Translations under genes and position numbers: made by a program | DNA from: Pollutimonas sp. M17 | Lineage (GTDB): Bacteria > Pseudomonadota > Gammaproteobacteria > Burkholderiales > Burkholderiaceae_B | Assembly: GCF_025836975.1 (NCBI RefSeq) | Contig: NZ_CP107548.1 | Span: 2,976,001-3,040,000 of the forward strand | Length of the DNA stretch: 64,000 nt | Direction of reading: 5' to 3' | Part shown: in pieces, positions 36,163-43,722 of the stretch | How the letters are laid out: each line of letters starts with the position of its first letter | Numbering within the stretch: the stretch's first letter is position 1 | The notes under the pieces: model-generated | What the model was told of the DNA's origin: nothing | Database searches by the model: none | What the model saw: the letters and a program-made list of their open reading frames with translations, nothing else

Positions 36163-37146
36163 TTACTTCTTGACCTTGGCGAGGATGTCGGAAGTGCTCT
36201 TCAAGTCGTTCGCCAGCAAGGCCTTCCACTCTTCATCGTCACGCCACATCACGTCGATGCCGCGGGCGTCCATCGCTTTGCCGAATTCTTCGCTCTGGAT
36301 CACCTTGCCCAGGGCAGCCGTCAATTTCTTCGCGATATCGTCCGGCAGGTTCTTGGGACCGGCTATGCCGTGCAACACCGAATAGGTCCAGTTCGAACCC
36401 GCTGCTTCCTTGAGCGTGGGCGTATTGGGGAAGCGCGGCAGACGCTCCGGCGTCATGACCGCCAGGGCTTTGAGCTTATCGGATTCCAGCAGTGCGGCCG
36501 CCTCGGCCATGGACGCCGTGGAAAACGTGGAATTTCCCGAAGCCACGTCCAGGTGGCCGGCGGTTCCGCCCTGGGTCGGCACCCAGATGACCGTATCCGG
36601 GTCTATCCCCAGGTCCAGCATCAATCCCAGAAAAGAGATGTGCCAGTTCACGCCCGGCGCGGCGCCGGTCGCCTTCAGCTGGCCCGGCTTGGCCTTGATG
36701 TCATCGACCAGATCCTGAAGCGTGTTGTAAGGCGCATCTTTTATGACGTTGACGGCCGATGCGATTTGTGTCGCCTGCCCGAGCGGGCGCATGTCGGCGT
36801 AGGTGAGCTCGGCCAGGCCCTGCGGCTTGTACAGGCTGATGTCGTTGGTCACCACGCCGATGGTGTAGCCGTCGGGCTTGGCCTTGGCAATGGCGGTGTG
36901 CCCGGGTATGGCTGCACCGCCCCCGCGGTTGATGACATTGACCGGCACGCCCAGTTCCTTCTCCAGCAACCCTCCCCAGGTTCGCGCGCCGATGTCGGCG
37001 CCGCCGCCGGCGGGATAGGGAACGATGACCGTGATGGGACGGCTGGGCCAGTCTTTTGCGTGGGCTACGCCTGCGCCGGCGACGACGCCAAGAGCCAGCG
37101 ATACGGCGAGAAGGTTGCGTTTGGAATGCTTGAATAAACCGAGCAT
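36163..37146 (-). CDS. tctC: Tripartite tricarboxylate transporter binding protein TctC (Bug family)
   Basis: This 327-residue periplasmic protein has a signal peptide (KHSKRNLLAVSLALGVVAGAGVAHA) followed by KDWPSRPITVIVPYPAGGGADIGAR, the Bug-family ligand loop. The start at 37146 follows GGGAG by 6 bases; an in-frame ATG 48 bases upstream lacks such a site. First gene of tctCBA. An 18-bp motif shared with the gntR/ldh intergenic region lies 85 bases upstream. Confidence 0.94.
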   Translation of the reverse strand: MLGLFKHSKRNLLAVSLALGVVAGAGVAHAKDWPSRPITVIVPYPAGGGADIGARTWGGLLEKELGVPVNVINRGGGAAIPGHTAIAKAKPDGYTIGVVTNDISLYKPQGLAELTYADMRPLGQATQIASAVNVIKDAPYNTLQDLVDDIKAKPGQLKATGAAPGVNWHISFLGLMLDLGIDPDTVIWVPTQGGTAGHLDVASGNSTFSTASMAEAAALLESDKLKALAVMTPERLPRFPNTPTLKEAAGSNWTYSVLHGIAGPKNLPDDIAKKLTAALGKVIQSEEFGKAMDARGIDVMWRDDEEWKALLANDLKSTSDILAKVKK

Positions 37147-37230
37147 GTTTGTCTCCCTATTGGTTCTGATCATGTGGGCTGTTCTTCGCCGCATGCGCGG
37201 CGATAGACAGCGTCTTGAAAAAAGTATAAC

Positions 37231-37248
37231 GGATATTAGATACGATAT
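37231..37248. promoter_or_regulatory. Candidate operator shared with the gntR-ldh intergenic region (site 1)
   Basis: On the minus strand this reads ATATCGTATCTAATATCC. It agrees at 14 of 18 positions with the plus-strand site at 42052-42069 (ATATCAAATATCATATCC). It lies upstream of tctC in an AT-rich stretch. It is probably the binding site of the linked GntR regulator. Confidence 0.5.
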
Positions 37249-37302
37249 GATTTCAAAAGGGCTTGAATATACCGGTGTTTTCCCTAGGCCTGCGAACGGC
37301 CG

Positions 37303-38214
37303 CTACGCGATCCGATAGTACCGGCGCGCATTGTCATGAAACAGCTTGGCCTGCGCCGCCTCTGGAAGATTGCTCACTATGGTCTTGAATCCGGTGAAGA
37401 TCGTGTCGAACGACGCACACAATCCATCGACCGGGAAATTGCTGGCGAACATGGCACGATCCACGCCGAACAGATCGATGACCTGTCGGACGATCCATTC
37501 GTTGGCCTGCACCGTCCACGGAACGCCGCGCACGCCAATGCCGGATATTTTCACGGCCACATTGGGGCATTGCGCGAACAAGGCCATCGCCTCGCGCCAC
37601 TGCGCCAATCCGGCTTCGCTGCGATCCTGTGGCAGACCGGTGTGATTCAACAAAATGGTGGTGTCGGGGAAATCCCTGGCAAGCCTGGCCGCCTCGCGCA
37701 GGTTCCACCAAGGCGTTTGAAGGTCGAAATGCAGGCCCACGTCGGCGAGCCGGTCATAGCCGCTACGCCATGCCGGATCGCTCATCAGCGTTGTCTGCTT
37801 GCCCACGTCCTCCGGGCGCTCGGGCCCGCCGGGCTTGTGGCGCACACTGCGGACCAAGGGAAAAGCCGCCTGCGCCCGCAGGATTTCAATCGCATTGGCG
37901 TGATGCAGCCATGCCTGTGCAACAACCGCATTGGGATAGCCTGCGACGCCGGCCAGCTCCGTCACAAACCGCGTTTCGCCTGTCGGATCGGACGGCTCCC
38001 ATTCCGTTTCGATATACACCGACTGCACGACATTATGGCCGGCGGTATCGGCCAGGTAGTCCTCGGGGAAATAACGGCGCTTGATCGGGTTGTAATCGCC
38101 GTATCGGAACGGAATGTTGACCTCCGGCCGCAGCCACGGATGCGGGTTGTTCTGCGGATCCCAGAAATGTTGATGGGCGTCAACGATGGGCCCTTCATAA
38201 AGGACATGACTCAT
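37303..38214 (-). CDS. Amidohydrolase family 2 (TIM-barrel lactonase-like) protein
   Basis: This 303-residue hydrolase starts with VLYEGPIVDAHQHFWDPQNNPHPW, carrying the metal-binding HxH, and has LLNHTGLP and MFASNFPVDG near the C-terminus. The family includes 2-pyrone-4,6-dicarboxylate lactonase and other lactone or decarboxylation enzymes. AGAGG precedes the ATG at 38214. It is the last of four co-oriented catabolic genes. The true substrate is unknown; a sugar-acid or aromatic-derived lactone would fit. Confidence 0.87.
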   Translation of the reverse strand: MSHVLYEGPIVDAHQHFWDPQNNPHPWLRPEVNIPFRYGDYNPIKRRYFPEDYLADTAGHNVVQSVYIETEWEPSDPTGETRFVTELAGVAGYPNAVVAQAWLHHANAIEILRAQAAFPLVRSVRHKPGGPERPEDVGKQTTLMSDPAWRSGYDRLADVGLHFDLQTPWWNLREAARLARDFPDTTILLNHTGLPQDRSEAGLAQWREAMALFAQCPNVAVKISGIGVRGVPWTVQANEWIVRQVIDLFGVDRAMFASNFPVDGLCASFDTIFTGFKTIVSNLPEAAQAKLFHDNARRYYRIA

Positions 38215-38276
38215 GCTGCCTCTGCAAAGCTGATTATTCATGGCTCATCGGGGATGAGCCATACAAGGAAAATGGA

Positions 38277-39719
38277 TCACCAGTCGGTTGCTATGTATTT
38301 GGCTTCCATGAACTCGAGCATCCCATGGTGGGCTCCTTCGCGCCCAAGCCCGCTTTGCTTGGTCCCGCCGAAAGGCGCGGCGGGGTCCGAGACCAGGCCC
38401 CGGTTCAAGGCCAGCATCCCGGCCTCCAGCTTCTCGGATACCCGCAAGCCGCGCGCCAGATCGCGGGTATAGACATAGGCGACCAAACCGTATTCGGTAT
38501 CATTGGCGCGGGCTATCGCTTCGTCTTCGGTATCGAAGACGTAGATCGGCGCGACCGGCCCGAATATTTCTTCCCGCTCCATCGCCGCCCCCGCCGGGAC
38601 GTCGGTCAGCACCGTGGGCAGATAAAAGCAGCCGTCCTGATCCAGCGCCTTGCCGCCGCACAGGACCTTGGCCCCGCCCGACACCGCCTCGTCGACCAGC
38701 TTGGCCACCTTGTTGACCGCCGCGGCATCGATCAGCGGTCCGCAATCGGTATCCTCATTCACGCCCGGCCCCACCTTCAGGCTTTGCATCTTTTCAGTCA
38801 GGCGGCGCGCAAACTCCTCCGCCACGCCGCGCTGGACGTAGATCCGGTTCGCCGCCGTGCAGGCTTCGCCGCCATTGCGCATCTTGGCGATCATGGCGCC
38901 TTCCAGCGCCTTGTCCAGATCCGCATCGTCAAAGACTACGAAAGGCGCATTGCCGCCCAGTTCCATCGAACTATGGATCACCTGGTCGGCCGCCTTGCGC
39001 AGCAGCACCCGGCCGACTTCCGTGGAGCCCGTGAACGAAAGCTTGCGCACGCGCGGATCGTCCAGCATGGCATCGACCACCTCCGACGTCGTCGATGAGG
39101 TGATGACGTTCACCACCCCGTCGGGAACCCCCGCTTCAGCCAGTATCTTGGCGACCGCGTAGGCCGTAAGCGGCGTGGCGGTGGCGGGCTTGAGCACGCA
39201 CGTACACCCCGCGGCCAGAGCCGGCGCAATCTTGCGGGTGGCCATGGCCGCCGGGAAATTCCAGGGGGTTATCAGCAGCGCAACCCCGATGGGCTGGTAC
39301 TGAACCAGAATCCGGTTCGCGCCTGAAGGCGCGATGGACAGGTCACCATTGATGCGGACCGCCTCTTCGGCAAACCAGCGGAAGAATTCGGCGGCGTAAG
39401 CGACTTCGCCCCGCGCATCTTTCAGCGCCTTCCCGTTTTCCAGCGAGATGAGCTGGGCAAGGCTTTCCGCATCGCGGACCATCAGCTCATAGCATTTGCG
39501 AAGAATTTCCGAACGCCGGCGCGGCGCGGTGGCCGCCCAGCCGGCGGCGGCGTCCGCAGCCGCATCCACAGCGGCGATGGCATCGTCGGCGCTGGCATTG
39601 GCCACCTTCAGAAGAAGGCTGCCATCCGATGGGTTCACTACGTCGATCGCGTGTTCGCGGCTTGCCGCGCGCCATGCGCCGCCGATGAAAAGCTTGTTGT
39701 CGTATACGCTGTCAGTCAT
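38277..39719 (-). CDS. NAD(P)-dependent aldehyde dehydrogenase (succinate-semialdehyde dehydrogenase-like)
   Basis: This 480-residue aldehyde dehydrogenase contains the cofactor motif LSFTGSTEVGR, the general-base region MELGGNAPFVVFDDAD, and the nucleophilic Cys in NGGEACTAANRIYVQ. Overall it is closest to GabD-type enzymes. The ATG at 39719 has AGGAAAAAAC ahead. The iron alcohol dehydrogenase gene lies just upstream (32 bases). The two probably oxidise an alcohol to an aldehyde and then to an acid. Confidence 0.92.
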   Translation of the reverse strand: MTDSVYDNKLFIGGAWRAASREHAIDVVNPSDGSLLLKVANASADDAIAAVDAAADAAAGWAATAPRRRSEILRKCYELMVRDAESLAQLISLENGKALKDARGEVAYAAEFFRWFAEEAVRINGDLSIAPSGANRILVQYQPIGVALLITPWNFPAAMATRKIAPALAAGCTCVLKPATATPLTAYAVAKILAEAGVPDGVVNVITSSTTSEVVDAMLDDPRVRKLSFTGSTEVGRVLLRKAADQVIHSSMELGGNAPFVVFDDADLDKALEGAMIAKMRNGGEACTAANRIYVQRGVAEEFARRLTEKMQSLKVGPGVNEDTDCGPLIDAAAVNKVAKLVDEAVSGGAKVLCGGKALDQDGCFYLPTVLTDVPAGAAMEREEIFGPVAPIYVFDTEDEAIARANDTEYGLVAYVYTRDLARGLRVSEKLEAGMLALNRGLVSDPAAPFGGTKQSGLGREGAHHGMLEFMEAKYIATDW

Positions 39720-39751
39720 GTTTTTTCCTGTCTTCCTGTTCAGGCAAGTAT

Positions 39752-40963
39752 TCAAGCGGCCTTCATGGCCTGGGTCAGAATGGATTTGATCGACGCCGGA
39801 TCCAGCGGGCGCGGATTGTTTTCAACCAGGCGCGCGGCGCCCATGGAAAGCGTGGAGATGCTTTCCAGATGCTCGTCCTGGATGCCGATTTCGCGTAGGC
39901 TGACCGGTATGCCGACTTTTGCCAGCAAAGCGCGGATCGCGGCAATCGCCTTTTCGGCCGCCTCGAGGTCGGAATCCGTGGCCGAGGCCGCGCCTATGGC
40001 CCGGCCTATTTCGGCATACTCGGTTGTTGCGGCGGGCAGATTGAAATCCATCGTATAGGGCAGCAGCACGCCGATGCCCAGCCCATGCGCCGTCGAGGTC
40101 TGGGCGCCTATCGGATACTGAATGGCGTGGGCCGCCGACGTGCCCGCGCTGCCGAAGGCCAGGCCGGCGTAGGTTGCGCCCAGCATGACCGAGCTGCGGG
40201 CGTCGATATCGTCGCCCGCATTGGTAGCGCGCTCCAGGTTCGCAAATATCAGCTTGATCGCCGTCAAGGCGTAATGGTCGCTAAGCGCGTTCTTGCCCAC
40301 AAACACGCGGGACATCGCCATTTCCGGGTCCGCCGGCCGCGATTTGGCCGCGAACGCCTCTATCGCGTGCGTCAGGGCATCGGCGCCCGAAATCGCCGTC
40401 AGGCCTCTTGGGCACGTCGCGGTCAGCTCGGGATCGCAGATCGCCGTATGCGGAATGAGCTCGGGGCTGGAGATACCCACCTTCATCGTCCGGCCGGAGT
40501 CGCCCAGCACCGCAACCGGCGTGACCTCGGCGCCCGTTCCCGACGTCGTGGGCACGGCGATGACCGGCAGTATCGGGCCGGGAACCTTGAATTCGCCGTA
40601 GTACAGCGACAGCGGGCCGGGATGCACAAGAAGCAGGCTGACCAGCTTGGCCAGGTCGACGCAGCTGCCGCCGCCGATGCCGATCAGCACCTGGGGCGCA
40701 AAATCCCGATGCTGGTCGACGCAAGCCAGGATGTTGTCCAGGGGAAGCTCGGCCTGCGTCTCGCTGAAAAGCCGGGTCTGAACGCCATGGCTGGCCAGGT
40801 CCGCAAGGATTTCCTTCATGACCGGCAGATCGGCAAAGCGCGCATCGGTACAGATCAGCGCCCGCTCGCCCAGGCTGGCGGCGGCCTTACCGATGGAGCG
40901 TCTTTGCCCTGGGCCAAATATCAAACGGGCCGGCGCCCTGGTCACACCATAATCAAGCCTCAT
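39752..40963 (-). CDS. Iron-containing alcohol dehydrogenase (type III)
   Basis: The 403-residue protein has the group III alcohol dehydrogenase pattern: the NAD site GIGGGSCVDLAKLVSLL, VPTTSGTGAEVTPVAVL, and metal-binding Asp/His in GADALTHAIEAF and GTSAAHAIQYPIGAQTSTAHGLG. It oxidises or reduces a short alcohol/aldehyde, or as a maleylacetate reductase-like enzyme an enol. It overlaps the preceding Ldh-type gene by 11 bases. Confidence 0.93.
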   Translation of the reverse strand: MRLDYGVTRAPARLIFGPGQRRSIGKAAASLGERALICTDARFADLPVMKEILADLASHGVQTRLFSETQAELPLDNILACVDQHRDFAPQVLIGIGGGSCVDLAKLVSLLLVHPGPLSLYYGEFKVPGPILPVIAVPTTSGTGAEVTPVAVLGDSGRTMKVGISSPELIPHTAICDPELTATCPRGLTAISGADALTHAIEAFAAKSRPADPEMAMSRVFVGKNALSDHYALTAIKLIFANLERATNAGDDIDARSSVMLGATYAGLAFGSAGTSAAHAIQYPIGAQTSTAHGLGIGVLLPYTMDFNLPAATTEYAEIGRAIGAASATDSDLEAAEKAIAAIRALLAKVGIPVSLREIGIQDEHLESISTLSMGAARLVENNPRPLDPASIKSILTQAMKAA

Positions 40964-41993
40964 GTATCTTCTCCTGAATCGTCCGGCAAGGCGCCGGACC
41001 GTGTTGTGCTAGTTGTTGAATGTTTTCCCATACCCGCGCCGCCAGGGGTATGTTGCCGTCCAGGCCTGTGGCCCTAGCTTTCAGGGCCCGGTCTCCCGGC
41101 ACCCGTACCGGCGTGGCCGGATCGGCCGCCGGCGATTGGCGGATGGCATCGAGGTAGCGTGTCACCATCATTCCGGCATCGGCATGAGGCTCGATCACGA
41201 TGAAGATGTCGCCTTTATTGCAAGGCTCCGTGGAATCCAGCGTTCCCTTCACATCGCGCCCAATGGCCGAACCGGCAAGGCTTGCCACCAGCAGTTCAAA
41301 TGCCAGGCCCAGCCCATATCCCTTGGCGCCGCCAAAAGGCGCGATCGCGCCCGATTTGGCCGCATTCGGATCGGCGGTGGGATTGCCTTGCGCATCCAGC
41401 GCCCAATCAAGCGGAATGGGCAGGCCCCGGCCGGCGTGGTCATGTATCTTTCCCATGGACACCCGGCTGGTGGCCATGTCGAATACAAAAGGAGCATCGC
41501 TGCCCGGAATGCCGATGGCAATGGGATTGGTGCCCAGCAAGGCCTGGCGGCCGCCCCAGGGATGAACCAGCGCCTCGCTGATCGTCAAGGCGATCAGTAT
41601 TTTTCCCTGTCCGGCCACGTGTCTGGCATACCAGGCCAACATGCCCAGATGATCGCAGTTGCGCACGGCGGCGATCGCCACACCGGTTTCAGCCGCCTTC
41701 CCGCATATCGTGTCCAAGGCCTCGACCGCAACCACCGGCCCCAGGCCCTGAGCGCCATCCACTTGCCAGAATGCGCCGGCCTGCCAATGCCCGGTTCCGC
41801 AGGCGAGCGGATCCGTCACGCCATTGGCGATGCGTTCCACTATCCGCGGCAGGCGCAACAGGCCATGAGACGGCACCCCGCTCAACTCGGCTTCCAGAAG
41901 CAGGGAAAGCTGGGTTTCGGCGTGGCGCGGGGGAACGCCGACGCGTTGCAGCGCCTGCAAGCTGGCTGACCGGATTTCCTGCAGAGTCGGCAT
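40953..41993 (-). CDS. Ldh-family (malate/L-lactate/ureidoglycolate-type) NAD(P) oxidoreductase
   Basis: This 346-residue protein has the non-Rossmann Ldh2 fold signatures SGVPSHGLLRLPRIVERI, VRNCDHLGMLAWYARHVAGQG and LLGTNPIAIGIPGSDAPFVFDMATS. Relatives oxidise malate, sulfolactate, ureidoglycolate or 2,3-diketogulonate. It is the first gene of the four-gene catabolic operon and divergent from the GntR regulator, with a candidate operator between them. It overlaps the alcohol dehydrogenase start by 11 bases. Confidence 0.9.
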   Translation of the reverse strand: MPTLQEIRSASLQALQRVGVPPRHAETQLSLLLEAELSGVPSHGLLRLPRIVERIANGVTDPLACGTGHWQAGAFWQVDGAQGLGPVVAVEALDTICGKAAETGVAIAAVRNCDHLGMLAWYARHVAGQGKILIALTISEALVHPWGGRQALLGTNPIAIGIPGSDAPFVFDMATSRVSMGKIHDHAGRGLPIPLDWALDAQGNPTADPNAAKSGAIAPFGGAKGYGLGLAFELLVASLAGSAIGRDVKGTLDSTEPCNKGDIFIVIEPHADAGMMVTRYLDAIRQSPAADPATPVRVPGDRALKARATGLDGNIPLAARVWENIQQLAQHGPAPCRTIQEKIHEA

Positions 41994-42051
41994 GGGTCTC
42001 CTTGCTCGCCCGTCGATTTATTTGGGCTTTTGTCGCTATAATTATGATTGA

Positions 42052-42069
42052 ATATCAAATATCATATCC
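42052..42069. promoter_or_regulatory. Candidate operator between the Ldh-type operon and gntR (site 2)
   Basis: ATATCAAATATCATATCC lies 58 bases from the Ldh-type start and 103 bases before gntR. It matches the site upstream of tctC (37231-37248, minus strand) at 14 of 18 positions. It sits in an AT-rich divergent promoter region, as expected for a GntR operator. Confidence 0.52.
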
Positions 42070-42171
42070 GATCTTAAATAATCGAGTCAATCAAAAGCGC
42101 AATAATAGCTATTGAATTTCCGACATCGTTGGGATCAAATCCTACGTGCCCATAAGGCGAAAACGAGAACC

Positions 42172-42870
42172 ATGAAACCATTACGAGACAAAACAGACCC
42201 CGCTTACATAGTGCCCATCCACCGCGCGTCGTTAAGCGAAGACGTGTACGAGACCCTGGTTTCCCACCTGATTTCCCTGCGGGTGCGGCCGGGGGAGCGG
42301 CTATCGGTGGATGCGCTGGCGCGTCAGTTCGGCGTATCCCAAACCCCGATACGGGCCGCGCTGATCCGGCTGGAAACCGAAGGGCTGGTCGTCAAGAAAT
42401 TCAATAGCGGCTACAGCGCCGCACCCATTCCTTCAGGCGCCCACTTTCGGGATATCTATGCCATGCGCCTGCTGCTGGAGCCCGAGGCGGCCTTTCTTGC
42501 CACCCAGCGCATGAATAAAGAGGGATTGCAGCAGCTTGTCGAGCTGTGCGAGAAGATGGCGAACCTGGTGAAGGGCGATACCCACGCCAATTATGGGCGT
42601 TTCGCCCTGCTTGACGGCCAGTTCCATTCGCTGCTGGCTTCCTTGTGCGGAAACCAGGTTCTTGCGGATACGCTGCATGGCTTCTATGCCCACATGAATC
42701 TGTTCCGCTTGCGCTATCACTCGGCGGTCGCCGAAGAAGCCATCAAGGAACACCAGGCCATCATGGAGGCCATGGAAAAAGGCGACGCGCAGGCGGCCAG
42801 GGCCGCCATGGCAACACATATCGCGGCATCCAGGGACAGGATGGAGCCGTATTATCAGACGGAGGAGTAG
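42172..42870 (+). CDS. GntR-family regulator with FCD ligand domain
   Basis: This 232-residue protein has an N-terminal winged helix (SEDVYETLVSHLISLRVRPGERLSVDALARQFGVSQTPIRAALIRLETEGLVVKK) and an all-helical FCD domain (DIYAMRLLLEPEAAFLA, DGQFHSLLASLCGN, EHQAIMEAMEKGDAQAARAAMATHI) that usually binds a metal and an organic acid. The ATG at 42172 is preferred over a TTG 60 bases upstream. Divergent from the Ldh-type operon, it probably represses that operon and tctCBA until the substrate appears. Confidence 0.92.
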   Translation: MKPLRDKTDPAYIVPIHRASLSEDVYETLVSHLISLRVRPGERLSVDALARQFGVSQTPIRAALIRLETEGLVVKKFNSGYSAAPIPSGAHFRDIYAMRLLLEPEAAFLATQRMNKEGLQQLVELCEKMANLVKGDTHANYGRFALLDGQFHSLLASLCGNQVLADTLHGFYAHMNLFRLRYHSAVAEEAIKEHQAIMEAMEKGDAQAARAAMATHIAASRDRMEPYYQTEE

Positions 42871-42882
42871 GCGGTCCGTGGA

Positions 42883-42939
42883 AATTGGCGCTTTAAATGG
42901 GGGATTGGCTTGATGAATACCCCATTTAAAGCGCCGATT
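42883..42939. repeat. 20-bp-arm inverted repeat at the edge of the restriction island
   Basis: GGCGCTTTAAATGGGG (42887-42902) and CCCCATTTAAAGCGCC (42920-42935) are perfectly complementary. The stem extends by 4 more pairs including one G-T, with a 17-base loop. It starts 12 bases after the gntR stop. Without a T-run it is an atypical terminator. It marks the left edge of the restriction-modification island. Confidence 0.7.
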
Positions 42940-43011
42940 ACCCTGTTTGCAGATCCGGTACGGCATGGGCGAGTCGATGTAGTCTCGATTTATCCTGGCC
43001 GGTAGCAATAT

Positions 43012-43722
43012 TCAAACAGTCTGTCCCAGTGGCAGCGCATTCAATTCCGCTCGAGCATCCCGCCAAGCGGGATAGTGTTGGGCCAGCAACGATATGAACC
43101 GCTCATTATGCGTCGGTTCGATCAGATGGATCATTTCATGCACGATCACATATTCAAGCAAGTCACGAGGCTTCTTGGCCAGTTCCGTGTTGAGCCGAAT
43201 GTGGGCCTGGCGATGATTGCAACTACCCCATTTGGTTTTCATCCGTTGCAGGAAGTAGCCATTGACCTTCACGCCGATACGTGGCTCCCAGTATTCGATC
43301 AGGGGTGCAATAGCCTGATGTAGCAAACCGCGTTGCCAGCGTTGATAGATGGATTCGCGCTTGGCTGCACTGGAGCCGGGGCGCACAGACAATGTGATGC
43401 GACGGTGATCCATCTTCACCGCGGGCGGGGCATCGCGCTCCAGCACCAAGAGCAGATAGCGACGTCCCCAAACGTAGTGGCTTTCCCTGGTAACGAACTG
43501 GCGAGGAGTTTCGCGGGACTGTGCCTGCAATTGCACCTGTTGCTGGCGAATCCAACGCAGCTTGGAAACAGCATAGGCACGAGCAACTTCTAGCCGCGTG
43601 CCTATCGGGGCCACCAGCGTCACCGCACCCTTGGGCGGATGCACGGAAAGATGGACATTCTTCACGGCCTTGAACGTGACGGCGATGTCCAGTTCCCCCA
43701 GACGTATGTGCGTCTGCACCAT
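43012..43722 (-). CDS. YgjP/SprT-like M48-type metallopeptidase in the R-M operon
   Basis: This 236-residue protein is of the YgjP (DUF45) family. A beta-rich N-terminal half (KNVHLSVHPPKGAVTLVAP) is followed by KWGSCNHRQAHIRLNTELAKKP and a zinc-peptidase motif HEMIH at residues 195-199, with HNERF beyond it. The start at 43722 gives a TGATG overlap with the hsdR stop, so translation is coupled to HsdR. These peptidases often travel with type I restriction genes. A role in turnover of the restriction subunit is a reasonable but untested guess. Confidence 0.88.
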   Translation of the reverse strand: MVQTHIRLGELDIAVTFKAVKNVHLSVHPPKGAVTLVAPIGTRLEVARAYAVSKLRWIRQQQVQLQAQSRETPRQFVTRESHYVWGRRYLLLVLERDAPPAVKMDHRRITLSVRPGSSAAKRESIYQRWQRGLLHQAIAPLIEYWEPRIGVKVNGYFLQRMKTKWGSCNHRQAHIRLNTELAKKPRDLLEYVIVHEMIHLIEPTHNERFISLLAQHYPAWRDARAELNALPLGQTV

